Assembly: GCA_947359465.1 (NCBI GenBank)
Contig: OX375880.1
Location: 19,730,714-19,794,713 of the forward strand
From: Metellina segmentata
Taxonomy: Eukaryota > Arthropoda > Arachnida > Araneae > Tetragnathidae
Direction of reading: 5' to 3'
DNA length: 64,000 nt
This document shows positions 11,041 through 22,730 of the stretch, in pieces (the stretch's first letter is position 1; each line of letters starts with the position of its first letter). A program made the position numbers and the translations under genes. The notes under the pieces were generated by a model, which was not told where the DNA came from, ran no database searches, and was given only the letters and a program-made list of their open reading frames with translations.

Positions 11041-11219
11041 TTTAGTAAATTTAGTTAACTTCGTACTAGAGCAACACAACGGGCTATTGACGACGGTCCG
11101 GTATAAGTCCCTTAAGAGAAAGATCCCAGGACAACACCTCGTAATTTTGAACCACGGTCAGATGACGAAGCAACACCTGAGCTGGCACCCCACTCTCCAA
11201 ACTTCCACGCCAACCCAAC
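11041..11219 (-). mobile_element. Young SINE, 5'-truncated, with target duplication
   Basis: Minus-strand copy lacking the tRNA head, running from the 3' end to the segment ACTTCCACGCCAACCC. Flanks CGAGCGACGG and CGAGTTACGG form an imperfect 10-bp duplication. The paralogous sequence near 29069 is uninterrupted (CCGAGCGACGGTTGCAGCAG), so it is an empty site. Confidence 0.8.
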
Positions 11220-12280
11220 CCGAGTTACGGTTGCAGCAGTCTTTTGACACCGTTTAAAGAGGGTAGACATCTAGGGACCATGACTGTTACGACTCGTGTT
11301 GCCACATAAAAAGAACCAGCTCAATGATTAGTAAATGTTACTCAAAAACCTCCACCAGCACGTGCAATTGTTCATCTGTGTCAGCGAGGAAGTTTTTCCA
11401 AGAAGTTGTTTGCTTTTGCTGTCTTTGACTTTTTTTAAAGCCTACCCTTCGGCCCACGACGTTACAACGACGATCCCGCTAATTGCGGAGGGAAATTTTT
11501 CAAAAAGAATAACATCTTTCTTTCAATTTTACAACACGTTGAAATATCTTACATCAATTCATTTAAGAAACCTTGTTTAATTCTCAAGATAGTTTTGAAC
11601 TGTTCCTATTCAAAAAAAAAAATAGACTGATATTTGCTGTTCCCGAAAAGGAAAAGGCGTATTAGTGAAATAGAGATATAACTAGATCTCGGATTTTGTA
11701 TATCTTTATTTTAGTCCCTAATGTTGATAGAAATCCGAATTTTGTGTGTTTTTTTTAATTTGCTTCCAAAACCCCCTAATTTATTTTGCATGCTTTTGCA
11801 TATTTGGACAGTTTTTCTCTAATTTTAACACATTTTTACAAAAAGAATTTTTGTTTCAAAGAACTTTGCTCAACGCGTTTGCAAGGAAGGTTTACAGAAG
11901 CAATCGAATTCAAATCAACACGACTCAGAAACAAAACGTGGCAAATACGCAAAAAGATAAGAATATTCAATAGCCTATCATCGCGACAAAAGTTTCAGTC
12001 AGGTCCCAATCTTCGGAGAAGAACGAGATGTACCAATATCAAGACAATGTTGAAATCCAATATTGCTCTTTACAAGTAAGAGAATGAACATTTTAGAGCT
12101 TTCTTGAAGCTGCACAGGTAAAGAAATTCCTCTTGAATCGACACTCCGAAAAAACTACATTACACCAATGTACTAGAAGGTGATAACAATAATAAAAAAT
12201 GAGATAGGCGATCCCCCCATCTGGATGTCGCTAAAACGATTGACCCCTGCTGGAGATATCCAACTTATGTAAAGAGTTGG
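11220..12280. repeat. Upstream flank shared with the pseudogene block; otherwise no gene
   Basis: 11220-11650 aligns with 29080-29307 and then with 30708-30890, i.e. across the Kolobok copy B insertion (shared GGTTGCAGCAG, AATTGCGGA, GGAAATTTTT, GATTTGCTGTT-like blocks). 11650-12280 is AT-rich; its short frames carry no recognisable domain. Confidence 0.55.
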
Positions 12281-12612
12281 TAAAAATTGGTAATTTTTAG
12301 TTAACGTCGTGCTAGAGCAACACAACGGGCTATTGACAACGGTCCGGGATCAGTCCCTTAAGGGAAAGATCCGAGGACAAGACCTCGTAATTTTGAACCA
12401 CGGTCAGATGACGAAGCAACACCTGAGCTGGCACCCCACTCTCCAAACTTCCACGCCAACCCAACGTGAGGACTTTCGGCCACGACAGATTTAAGGTGCA
12501 CCAGCCGCCTCTACACCATACGCTTACAAACATCCATGCCCGGACCCGGATTCGAACCAGGAACCTTCCGATCTAGAGGCTAACACCTTAACCACTATAA
12601 CGGTTGGTCGGC
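12281..12612 (-). mobile_element. Young tRNA-derived SINE, full length
   Basis: Flanked by identical 10-bp duplications AAAGAGTTGG at 12271-12280 and 12613-12622. Complete from the tRNA head (right) to the TTACC-type tail (left). Confidence 0.93.
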
Positions 12613-13099
12613 AAAGAGTTGGAAAAAAAAAACAAATTTCTCCATGATCGGCAGGACAGTGGGTGAAGCAATTAATAAATAAAATTATGGCTCATTTCCA
12701 CTTTAATACTCCTCACTACCCTTTTTGTAAGAAGGAGCAATTAAAAAATTTTGGTCATTTCACTTAATACTCTCACTACCTTTTTGTAAGATAAGAAGGA
12801 TATTTTTTTTACAATTTCGCATATTTTGGGGTTTTATGCATAGTTTGGGATTTTGTGATGCAAATTTCAGGATACATTTTTGCATATCGATGTGAGCTCT
12901 AGATATAACTTTATCGAAAGGTTTCTTAACTTTGTTGCTTACTTTAGAAAAAAATTGAATTAGTAATACATTTCGTGATAATTAGTACTTTTTAATTGAC
13001 GTCACACTAGAAAAACACAATCAGCTGTTACACATTTCGCGAAGAGGTGGCATTGAAAAATCAAATATCCTTAGTCTTCATCTATAAGCACCGTCTTCC
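12613..13099. other. AT-rich stretch, nothing recognised
   Basis: Contains poly-A and poly-T runs, a short local duplication (12695-12730 against 12740-12785, CACTTTAATACTC / CACTTAATACTC and CTCACTACC) and no supported gene. The end (CTTAGTCTTCATCTATAAGCACC) is the empty-site counterpart of the mariner-type insertion at 30986-32100. Confidence 0.5.
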
Positions 13100-13111
13100 G
13101 AATTGGTGCTC

Positions 13112-13404
13112 TCGGAAGGTTCCTGGTTCGAATCCGGGCCCGGGCATGGATGTTTGTAAACGTATGGTGTAGAGGCGGCTGGTGCACCTTAAATCTGTCG
13201 TGGCCGAAAGTCCTCACGTTGGGTTGGCGTGGAAGTTTGGAGAGTGGGGTGCCAGCTCAGGTGTTGCTTCGTCATCTGACCGTGGTTCAAAATTGCGAGG
13301 TGTTGTCCTCGGATCTTTCCCTTAAGGGACTGATCCCGGACCATCGTCAATAGCCCGTTGTGTTGCTCTAGTACGACGTTAACTAAAAAAAGTACCAAAT
13401 TACC
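13112..13404 (+). mobile_element. Young SINE, head truncated
   Basis: Starts inside the tRNA head (TCGGAAGGTTCCTGG) and is complete to the tail. Identical 12-bp duplications GAATTGGTGCTC flank it at 13100-13111 and 13405-13416, so the truncation happened at insertion. Confidence 0.92.
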
Positions 13405-13990
13405 GAATTGGTGCTCATGTTGGTGTGAAAGTTTGGAGTGGAGTTCCAGCTCACGTGTTGTCTTCGTCATTTGCAAACTGGTTCTAAATGATGAAGTGTT
13501 GTCCTCCGATCTTTCACTTCACGATCGATACCGGTCCGTCTTCAATAGCCCGTTGTATTTCTACAGTACACGTTAGTTAAAATCTCTTCTCTTGTTTAAG
13601 TTATTTCAGAACATACAATTCTCCAGCACCCTTATTTCGTCTGGATTGAAATGCAGTTAATGCGCTTTACATATTAAATTTCGCAGATAGATTTAGCTTA
13701 ATGTAGGTCGTTGAAATAACGCATGAATTGAGCAATACAGTGAGCTATTGTTGACTGTAAGGGATCCTTACCAATGGGAGAGATACTAGGAAAACACCTC
13801 GTAATTTTGAGCCACGGTCATTTAGCAAGGTCAATACCCGAGTTGGCACCCCACTTTCCAAACTACCACATCACGCCAACGTAAGGACATTTGAGGCCAG
13901 AACAGATTTAACATTCTCCAGCCCTAGCGTACACGACTGTTCTTAATCGGACCTAGTTTCGAAATCGGTACCCTCCAGTTCCTAATTCGA
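13405..13990. repeat. Old SINE copies, paralogous to 32105-32490
   Basis: 13417-13585 is a plus-strand diverged SINE (GTGTTGTCTTCGTCATTTG, ACGTTAGTTAAAATC). 13722-13990 is a near-complete minus-strand diverged SINE whose degenerate head includes AGTTTCGAAATCGG. Both have counterparts in the same order at 32105-32490. Confidence 0.6.
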
Positions 13991-14139
13991 TACCACCGTG
14001 GTCCCAATTATAATAGAAGGCAGCAAGGCTCTCAAGTTAATAGATCTACAATATTAGTTTTTGAAAACTTAATTTAAAATTGGAATTAGGGATTCATTTT
14101 AATTCTATCATTTTTAACAGCATTATAGATTGCTACTAA

Positions 14140-15052
14140 TCCCTGTAGGGATTGGATGTGATTTTGTGGTATTGAGTCCTTTTGGGGCATATTATGCCAA
14201 ACACAAGATAAAAAATCGAACTCAAATACATTATTCTATGATTTTAAAGCAATGACATTACGGGTAAATATTGGTCTAAGATATATTGTGTAAGAGATCC
14301 GAATATAAGCGTTCAAATATGTAATTTAACAATAAAATGAAATGAGTCATGTGATAATAAAATGAATAGTATATAAAATTATACGTGATAGATGATCCCA
14401 ATGTCATGTAAAAAGCTAAAAATATTTGGATGAGGATTCTCTCCAACCATCTCTTCTAAAGCCAAGGTATATGAATTAAAATGTTTATGTCGTTGACTGT
14501 TGAAATGAGAACATTCTATCAATATGTGCTTTACCATTAGTGGGCAAATGCAGTAATTGCAAATAGGATGATCTTCTCCGAGGAGGAGGTGCCTATGGGT
14601 TATCCGAGTATGTCCAATACGGAGGCGTGTTGTTACTACATGCTGCCTTCTTAATTATAGCGATTTCCATTCAGATATATTTGGTTTAATAGAGTGAAGT
14701 TTGTTCTAACTTTGTTCATTCCATGAAATTCTGCCATTTTTTTTCTAAAATTTGTAAATGCTAGATTTTAATACACGATAAGGAATGGTATGATTAATAT
14801 TATTTACGGCAGATTTGTCGGCTTTGTCAACTATTTCATTTCCTACTATCCCAAATTGAGATGGGCTCCAACAAAATACCAAATTAATGTTTTTTGAAGA
14901 TGATAAATTATTTTCAGTGACTCCAAAACAATGCGATGAATGGCATGATCAGGATATTTCAATGACTGTAAATGTGAAAATGATACATTTTTATGACAAT
15001 GATCAGATATATTTTCTAATTCTAATCTCCTGTAAAAAAATTTTCGTATAAC
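14140..15052 (-). mobile_element. Decayed non-LTR retrotransposon 3' fragment (RNase H and zinc-knuckle-like region)
   Basis: Minus-strand translation gives IGHTRITHRHLLLGEDHP, CPLMVKHILIEC and, upstream, WYFVGAHLNLG.VGNE.VDKADKSA. This is the usual end of the RNase H domain followed by the C-terminal tail seen in jockey/CR1-like LINEs. Stops and frameshifts interrupt it. The flanking duplicon (TTTTTAACAGCATTATAG, TCTTTCTCATAAATTATT) is continuous near 32770-32830, which marks this segment as an insertion. Confidence 0.65.
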
Positions 15053-15717
15053 TATCTTTCTCATAAATTATTTATATTTCAATATAAGTGCACAAAAATA
15101 GGATGGTACTGAAAACAGTGTGCCAAAGCAAACGACGGTCTTTGGTAATGGTAATGGTAAATGGTAATTTTTAGTTAACGTCGTACTAGAGCAACACAAC
15201 GGGCTATTGACGACGGTCCGGAATCAGTCCCTTAAGGGAAAGATTCGAGGACAACACCTCGTAATTTTGAACCACGGTCAGATGACGAAGCAACACCTGA
15301 GCTGGCACCCCACTCTCCAAACTTCCACGCCAACCCAACGTGAGGACTTTCGGCCACGACAGATTTAAGGTGCACCAGCCGCCTCTACACCATACGTTTA
15401 CAAACATCCATGCCCGCACCCGGATTCGAACCAGGAACCTTCCAATCTAGAGGCTAACACCTTAACCACTATACCGGTTGGTCGGCACGACGGTCTTTGA
15501 ATCGACAGTAACGCGGTAGGTATTTCAAACGGTGTCGGGCGCTGGAGCAAGCTAAGGTCTATTCGACAGTAGGAAGGATTGTGTAGTGTAATTCGTAGCA
15601 TTATGATAGTTGAGTTGAGTTTTTTAATTAAACAACGCATGGACCGCATTTAGCACCAAGTTGCTTTTTTTCTCCCTTTCCTTCTCTGTTTGGGGAAGAA
15701 GGAGACGGACCGTAATC
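15053..15717. repeat. Locally duplicated block hosting a SINE
   Basis: 15053-15131 plus 15500-15660 repeats at 16960-17205 (AATAGGATGGTAC, ACGACGGTCTTTG, GGATTGTGTAGT, ACCGCATTTAGCACCAA) and at 32820-33070. No gene. Confidence 0.6.
15145..15486 (-). mobile_element. Young tRNA-derived SINE, full length
   Basis: Flanked by identical 13-bp duplications ACGACGGTCTTTG at 15132-15144 and 15487-15499. Tail is an array of GGTAAT units (minus strand ATTACC). Confidence 0.94.
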
Positions 15718-15720
15718 TTA

Positions 15721-16686
15721 CGGCCGTATTCACAAGTCCGAGTTAACTCGAGAATCAACGATGAACCCCAAGTTATCGAAAAAACCGCATTCACAAGTCC
15801 TGATACGTGGTTTAAACTGCCGTTTAGGTGTTACGTTTTGATCCTCCGAAATCGGCAAGTTAACTCGCGAGTTAAATTTAACGCATGCGCAGTACTATCG
15901 TTTTGCGAAGAAAAAAAGGGATGACACATTTCATTCTATGCTCAATTACAGTATTCTTCCGACGACTGGACTGGATCTGTCATTACGGAGCACCTGCTCC
16001 ATAGCAGCTCATCTCTTCATAAAAATCGAAAAATTTAAAGCAGAATATCATTGAAATTCAAAAGAAAAGTGAAAATAAAGGTAGCTGCGAAAACGTTTGG
16101 TGAAAAGATAGATGGCGGCACCTCCGTCCGGTAAGAGCGAAAGGTAGAATATGACCATGGCAGATGCAAATTCGTCGTAAAAAAAAATTATTCTGTTGAT
16201 TTATTACGAATGAAAGAAAATTGACAGTGCAAGTTACTTTTCACATCACCAACACACACCTATACTGACAAGTACAAAGATAATCGGATTACATTCATTT
16301 GTCAAGACATTGTGAACAATTCTTTCATGCAAAATTTAGGTTTCCATAAAAATCCAATTTAAAATGAAATACCTTTGCATGCATTTCTTTTCCCAAACCC
16401 AAATTAAAATGCCGCATGCGTTCTATTTAATCACAATTTGGAATCAATTCTACGGCGAAATGCGTGCTTGATCAGTATGAATGCAGATTCGGGCGACGTA
16501 ACCAATAAAAATAATATCACGTGATCTTCAGGAGACGGTAGTAGCCAATCACAGCGAGCGTCTCATTTTAATCCCCGAATCACTTAACACGCCGTTTGAG
16601 AATACCGTTCTTGATAATCCTCGAGTTAACTCTTACCGGCGGATCAACTGATCCTCGAGTTAACTCGAGACTTGTGAATATGGCCG
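15721..16686. mobile_element. PIF/Harbinger-like non-autonomous element
   Basis: Inverted ends CGGCCGTATTCACAAGTC (left) and, reverse-complemented from the right, CGGCCATATTCACAAGTC, followed on each side by the GAGTTAACTCGAG palindrome. TTA at 15718-15720 and 16687-16689 fits the 3-bp TWA duplication of PIF/Harbinger. The interior has no transposase frame. Confidence 0.65.
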
Positions 16687-16689
16687 TTA

Positions 16690-17220
16690 ATGGTTTTGTT
16701 TTTCAATGAGTTATCACCCCAAACTACACCTACGCATGAGGCTGTTGACTTGTAAAGAACATTTTCGTGGGCTTGGTACGCCTATCACAGACAGAGATGT
16801 GAGGGACGTTCTAAAACACTCAGACGTATTCTGAGGTAGGTCAATTCCATTCTATGAATATTTGTATGTGCAACGTTATAACGACACACTATCGTTTTTA
16901 ACAGCATTCTAGATTGCTATTAATAAACCTATAAGAAATGGTCGTAATAATCTTTAACACATAAATTATTTCTACTTCAATATAAGTACATTAATAGGAT
17001 GGTACAGTTTTCGATGTTGTGCAAAAGAAAACGACGGTCTTTGGATCGACAATAGCAAGGTAGGTATTTTAAACAACGTCGGGTACTGTAGCACACAAAG
17101 GGCTATTCGACAATAGTAAGGATTGTGTAGTACAATTGGAAGCATTATGGTAGTTGAGTTGAGTTGAGTTAAACGACGCAGGGACCGCATTTAGCACCAA
17201 ACAAAGCGTCAAGTAAATGG
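16690..17220. repeat. Second copy of the local duplicated block
   Basis: 16885-17205 repeats the segment around 14105-14140 and 15053-15660 without the LINE and SINE insertions. 16690-16884 shows nothing recognisable. Confidence 0.5.
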
Positions 17221-17554
17221 TAATTTTTTTGTAATTTTTTAGTTAACGTCGTACTAGAGCAACACAGCGGGCTATTGACGACGGTCCGGGATCAGTCCCT
17301 TAAGGGAAAGATCCGAGGACAACACCTCGTAATTTTGAACCACGGTCAGATGACGAAGCGACACCTGAGCTGGCACCCCACTCTCCAAACTTCCACGCCA
17401 ACCCAACGTGAGGACTTTCGGCCACGACAGATTTAAGGTGCACCAGCCGCCTCTACACCATACGTTTACAAACATCCATGCCGGGACCCGGATTCGAACC
17501 AGGAACCTTCCGATCTAGAGGCTAACACCTTAACCACTATACCGGTTGGTCGGC
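17221..17554 (-). mobile_element. Young tRNA-derived SINE, full length
   Basis: Identical 14-bp duplications CGTCAAGTAAATGG at 17207-17220 and 17555-17568. Head and tail complete. Confidence 0.94.
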
Positions 17555-17584
17555 CGTCAAGTAAATGGAAATTGACACACAAGG

Positions 17585-18132
17585 AAAGCTTCGCTGAACC
17601 AGAAGATAGACACACGCCCAGGTTTGGAATTGAACCTGGGACATCTACTGCTCGCAGGTTGATAGCACAGTTGTAAAAACCACTATAGGTTTGAAATGAG
17701 TCATGGATTCACGATGAGCATAAAAGGACCAGCAGTAAAAAAGAAGAATGATGTGATAAAGCAAGAATCAGTCCAAATCTATTTGAAATTACATGTTTTG
17801 CTATCAACATTCGAAAGTTCTCAACCAATGATACCTGTAAAACGTTACATTTCCTGGACAGAAACTCTATTACAGATAATTTAATGCTACTTACCGACAC
17901 TGAAACGTCCAAATCATTCGCTGAACAAACAGAATGGTAGATCCAAATGAAGTACAGTTTACAATGAGAACATACGAAGAAAAAAACACAATCCGCCAGT
18001 TTAAACTTTCCTTGGAATCTTATCAGAAACAGGGTTATCTGATATAAAAGGGTAAGAACACATTTTCGCTTCTTGAAGAGATTACTGGTGAATAGGTAGA
18101 GATTGTTGAAATGAGAGACGTCGGGCACTACT
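17585..18132. repeat. tRNA-like SINE remnant and duplicated flank
   Basis: On the minus strand about 17585-17690 has a perfect B box (GGTTCAATTCC) and an A-like TAGTGGTTTTTAC, i.e. the head of a third tRNA-derived SINE type; it recurs at 33085-33200. The following 17690-18130 aligns with 33200-33640. No gene. Confidence 0.5.
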
Positions 18133-18531
18133 GCGATGGAAGTTGCTGTTGGTAACGGTCCGGAATCAATCTCGAATCGAATGCTACGAGGATAACAACT
18201 CGTGAATGGGAATCACGCTCAGATGAACCACCCAGACTCTCCAAACTTCCACACATCTCCAAAGTAAGGGCATTTGAGGTCACGACTGATTAAACATGCA
18301 CCAGCCCCCAAGTACACGACGCTTTTTGGTTGGATCGCGTTTCGAACTCGCAACCTTACTGTTGATAATTCGTTGCTTTTCTGAGTAGCCTACTGCGACA
18401 GAATTGTAACAGACATGTAAATAATGAAAGCAATAATTTATACAGGATTTTTAGAATTCGTTTGATATTTCAGAAGTAAACTGCACAACTAATGCGTTTG
18501 TTATTTCATTTTCAGTACCAATGTCCACCTG
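18133..18531 (-). repeat. Old SINE copy and short flank
   Basis: 18133-18380 is a diverged, near-complete minus-strand SINE with head remnant (TTCGAACTCGCAACC, reverse complement of a B box); the counterpart is 33640-33880. The rest is AT-rich flank aligned with 33880-33970. Confidence 0.55.
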
Positions 18532-19331
18532 CTAATTCGCAAATGTTCAGCTCAAATCATAACGAAGCAAGCCTCGGGTTTTTAAAATATGTATTTCCAT
18601 CAAATTCCGCCTCTAGATCGGAAGGTTCCTGGTTCGAATCCGGGTACGGGCATGGATGTTTGTAAGCGTATGGTGTAGAGGCGGCTGGTGCACCTAAAAT
18701 CTGTCGTGGCCGAAAGTCCTCACGTTGGGTTGGCGTGGAAGTTTGGAGAGTGGGGTGCCAGCTCAGGTGTTGCTTCGTCATCTGACCGTGGTTCAAAATT
18801 ACGAGGTGTTGTCCTCGTATCTTTCCCTCATGGGAATGATCCCGGACCGTCGTCAATAGCCCGTTGTGTTGCTCTAGTACGACGTTAACTAAAATTACCC
18901 AATTACCTGCTAATTCGCAAATGTTCAGCTCAAATCATAACGCAGCCAGCCTCGGGTTTTTAAAAGCTGTATTTCCATCAAATTCCGCCTCTAGATCGGG
19001 CCGACCAACCGGTATAGTGGTTAAGGTGTTAGCCTCTAGATCGGAAGGTTCCTGGTTCGAATCCGGGTCCGGGCATGGATGTTTGTAAACGTATGGTGTA
19101 GAGGCGGCTGGTGCACCTTAAATCTGTCGTGGCCGAAAGTCCTCACGTTGGGTTGGCGTGGAAGTTTGGAGAATGGGGTGCCAGCTCAGGTGTTGCTTCG
19201 TCATCTGACCGTGGTTCAAAATTACGAGGTGTTGTCCTCGAATCTTTCCCTTAAGGGACTGATTCCGGACCGTCGTCAATAGCCCGTTGTGTTGCTCTAG
19301 TACGACGTTAACTAAAAAATTAAAAATTACC
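18532..19331 (+). repeat. Tandem duplication carrying two young SINEs
   Basis: A flank of about 90 bases (CTGCTAATTCGCAAATG to CCGCCTCTAGATCGG) occurs at 18530-18618 and 18907-18999, each time followed by the young SINE. The first SINE (about 18605-18906) lacks the head and joins the flank within CCTCTAGATCGG, a string also present inside the SINE head. The second SINE (19000-19331) is full length. Confidence 0.85.
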
Positions 19332-19407
19332 CTCACATGGCTTGTTATTCACCTCACGTTTTGTAGCACTTTATTGAACAACTTTTCTTCTGAATGCAGC
19401 AAAGGAA

Positions 19408-19521
19408 TCTATATAAATAAGAATGGAGTGTTTGTTTGTACATTCAATATTTTCGACCCATTTCAAGTTTTCTATCCGTTTTGGACCCTTCTGATGCCGA
19501 ATCCGCCTTTTTCTCGTTTGG

Positions 19522-19556
<35 letters not shown>

Positions 19557-21108
19557 ATGTTGTGCCCTATACACGTCCACGCGGTTTAAGATATTTTCAT
19601 GGAAATTTGCATACAGTGAGTACTTATCTTGATTTAGTGAGTGGAATTGGTTGCGAAAGTCTGTCTGTCCGTCTTTCTGTTCTATGCTCGATTTTGTGTT
19701 TGTGTGTTTGTGTAGGCATCACATGAATTGTATTCCAGATATTTGATTGCAGTGTATCTTATTTTATACATTATCTATTAATTTAGTGAATGCAATATTA
19801 AACATTTCTTTATTGGTATATTTAGATGAGATTCATGCTAAAACACCTGAGTAAGTATACTTAAATCAACCATAATTTGGTAGTTTTGGAAAAATTGGAA
19901 TGTCTATTGAATAATACGATTACTTCGATTGTTTTACCAGTACTGCTAAAAAAGTAATTATTCTTCAAAAAATTATATTTTTTAATGAAATTTCAGCTCT
20001 GATACTTCATTTATTTCGAGTCTTATTTTTGTTCTTAGCGCAATGAAAACGATTTCGGAATAATTGAGACAGACGATATTTTTCAACGAAACGAGAATGA
20101 ACAAGATCGTGTGAGCAGTGATATTTTCTGTTTCTTTCGCTCTGAATTAATTTCACATATCTAAATTTTGTGCACTTTTAGTTGTAAATTGTGGCAACTG
20201 TGCGAGATCAAGAGATAAAAATGAATCACAAATTAATATCTTTAGAACAATTTTTCCGACATCTTTTATTTTGTTCTATTTTACTGTTTTCTGTTTTAAA
20301 TATTTATTATTTTAATAAATGTGTTTTACTTCTCATCACACCCAACAGCACCACAAAGTATTAGACTTGAAAATGTTAGGTAAGTCAGTATAAATTTTCA
20401 GTAAATTTTAAGTGTAGTTATGCCATTATTGAAAGAATAATGCCGTTATTTAAAGAATAATGCCGTTATTTAAAGAATAATGCCGTTATTTAAAGAATAA
20501 TGCCGTTATTTAAAGATTAATGCCGTTATTTAAAGATTAATGCCGTTATTTAAACAATAATGCCGTTATTTAAAGAATAATGTCGTTATTGGAAGAATAA
20601 TAATGTTTAAAAATCCAAATAGAACTTTTTCCAACGTTAAAAATTTCGTTGTAGTAATGACAGGAGAAGATTGCAAAATTTCACAATGTCGCCTACCGGA
20701 GGCAAGAGTGCCACAAGTAAAAGAATATTGTTTTGTTGACTATGAGTGCGAGAGCACTCGCCGTAAATCGTAATTTTAATTAATTGAGTTGCACATGAAA
20801 AGAACTTAAGAAAGGGAATTCCAAATCTTCTTATAAATCGTCTTTTATAGTAGTAACCTTAGTATCACCTTTCGTCTTTTTGTAGCTTTGTCATACAGCA
20901 ATTGTGCGATGTATGTGAAATGTATTACATGAATGGATATGTATGTGTAGGATTTGTGTCCAAAGTAAGTTGTAGAAAATATAAAGATGGCGAAAGGAGT
21001 TAAAATAAATTTTTATTCTACAAAAAACGTAAGTCATTATATATTTTCATTATCTCTTCAATCTAGAGTAAACGAATTCAAACCGAGTAAGGTCGGGTAT
21101 TTTGCTAG
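19408..21108 (+). mobile_element. Non-autonomous Helitron, family a, copy 1
   Basis: Begins TCTATATAAATAAG after an A and ends CTAG, the Helitron signature. A small hairpin (ACCGA / TCGGT-type around AACCGAGTAAGGTCGGG) lies 10 bases before the end. Contains a GTCT tetranucleotide run (19523-19555) and a 20-bp minisatellite. No Rep/helicase coding. The pre-insertion dinucleotide A|T is restored when both tandem copies are removed, and the empty site matches 34640-34660. Confidence 0.85.
20421..20600 (+). repeat. 20-bp minisatellite inside Helitron copy 1
   Basis: Nine units of about TGCCGTTATTTAAAGAATAA with point variants. The same array has four units in copy 2 (22141-22220) and nine in copy 3 (60739-60916). 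Confidence 0.95.
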
Positions 21109-21243
21109 TCTATATAAATAAGAATGGAGTGTTTGTTTGTACATTCAATATTTTCGACCCATTTCAAGTTTTCTATCCGTTTTGGACCCTTCTGATGCCG
21201 AATCCGCCTTTTTCTCGTTTGGTGTCTGTCTGTCTGTCTGTCC

Positions 21244-21277
<34 letters not shown>

Positions 21278-22729
21278 TGTGCCCTATACACGTCCACGCG
21301 GTTTAAGATATTTTCATGAAAATTTGCATACAGTGAGTACTTATCTTCATTTAGTGAGTGGCATTGGTTGCGAAAGTCTGTCTGTCCGTCTTTCTGTTCT
21401 ATGCTCGATTTTGTGTTTGTGTGTTTGTGTACACATCATATGAATTGTATTCCAGATATTTGATTGCATTGTATTTTATTTTATACATTATCTATTAGTT
21501 TAGTGAACGCAATATTAAACATTTCTTTATTGTTATATTTAGTTGAGTTTCATGCTAAAACACCTGAGTAAGTATACTTAAATCAACCATAATTTGGTAG
21601 TTTTGGAAAAATTGGAATATCTATTGAATATTACGATTACTTCGATTGCTTTACCAGTACTGCTGAAAAAGTAATTATTCTTCAAAAAATTATTTCTTTG
21701 GTATGGAATTTCATCTCTGATACTTCTTTTATTTCGAGTCTTATTTTTATTCTTTGCGTAATGAAAACGATTTCCGAATATTGGGACAGACGATATTTTT
21801 CAATGAAACGAGAATGAACAAGATCGCGCGAGCAGTGATATTTTTTCTGGTTCTTTCGCTCTGAATTAATTTCACATTTCTAAATTTTGTGCACTTTTAG
21901 TTATAAGTTGTGGCAACTGTGCGAGATCAAGAGATAAAATTGAATCACAAATTAATATCTTTAGAACAATTTTTTGCGACATCTTTTATTTTGTTTTACT
22001 TCGCTGTTTCCTGTTTTAAATATTTATTATTTTAATAAATGTGTTTTCCTTCTCATCACACGCAACAGCACCACAAAGTATTAGACTGAAAAATGTTAGG
22101 TAAGTCAGTATAAATTTTCAGTAAATTTTAAGTGTAGTTATGCCATTATTTAAAGAATAATGCCGTTATTTAAATAATAATGCCGTTATTTAAAGAATAA
22201 TGCCATTATTGAAAGAATAATAATGTTTATTAATCCAAACTGGAACTTTTTCCAACATTAAAAAATTCGTTGCAATAATGACAGGAGAAGATTGCAAAAT
22301 TTCACAATGTCGCATATCGGAGGCAAGAGTTCCACAAGTAAAAAAATATTGTTTTGTTGACTATAAGTGCGAGAGCAGTCGCCGTAAATCGTAATTTTAA
22401 TTAATTGAGTTGAACATGAAAAGAACTTAAGAAAGGGAATTCCAAATCTTCCTATAAATCGTCTTTTATAGTAGTAACCTTAGTATCACCTTTCGTCGTT
22501 TTGTAGCTTTGTCATACAGCAATTGTGCGATGTATGTGAAAAGTATTACATGAATGGATATGCATGTGTAGGATTTGTGTCCAAAGTAAGTTGTAGAAAA
22601 TATAAAGATGGCGAAAGATGTTAAAATAAATTTTTATTCTACAAAAAATGTAAGTCATTATATATTTTGATTATCTCTTCAATCTAGAGTAAACCAATTC
22701 AAACCGAGTAAGGTCGGGTATTTTGCTAG
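21109..22729 (+). mobile_element. Non-autonomous Helitron, family a, copy 2, joined to copy 1
   Basis: Its TC start is the very next base after the CTAG of copy 1, and it ends CTAG before T at 22730. Very similar to copies 1 and 3 along its whole length. Carries a longer GTCT run (about 21222-21277) and a four-unit version of the minisatellite. Confidence 0.88.
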
Positions 22730-22730
22730 T

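Noticed and set aside
13150..13353. A 67-codon frame (starting MFVNVWCRGGW) recurring at 13150, 15204, 17272, 19079, 40263 and elsewhere, with an opposite-strand frame of about 70 codons
   Set aside because: Both are fixed parts of the young SINE body, seen only where a SINE copy lies. SINEs are non-coding and the frame is broken in older copies; repetition here reflects recent copying, not selection on a protein.
17585..17690. A tRNA gene on the minus strand
   Set aside because: Good B box only; no cloverleaf can be drawn and the same segment recurs in the duplicated block at 33085-33200.
19436..19726. Frames of about 100 codons rich in CLSVCLSV at 19.4, 21.1 and 59.8 kb
   Set aside because: They are translations of the GTCT repeat in the Helitron 5' region; length differs with repeat number and there is no domain.
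20421..20600. A regulatory tandem array or satellite origin
   Set aside because: The array is confined to the interior of one Helitron family and varies in number between copies; no independent function is indicated.
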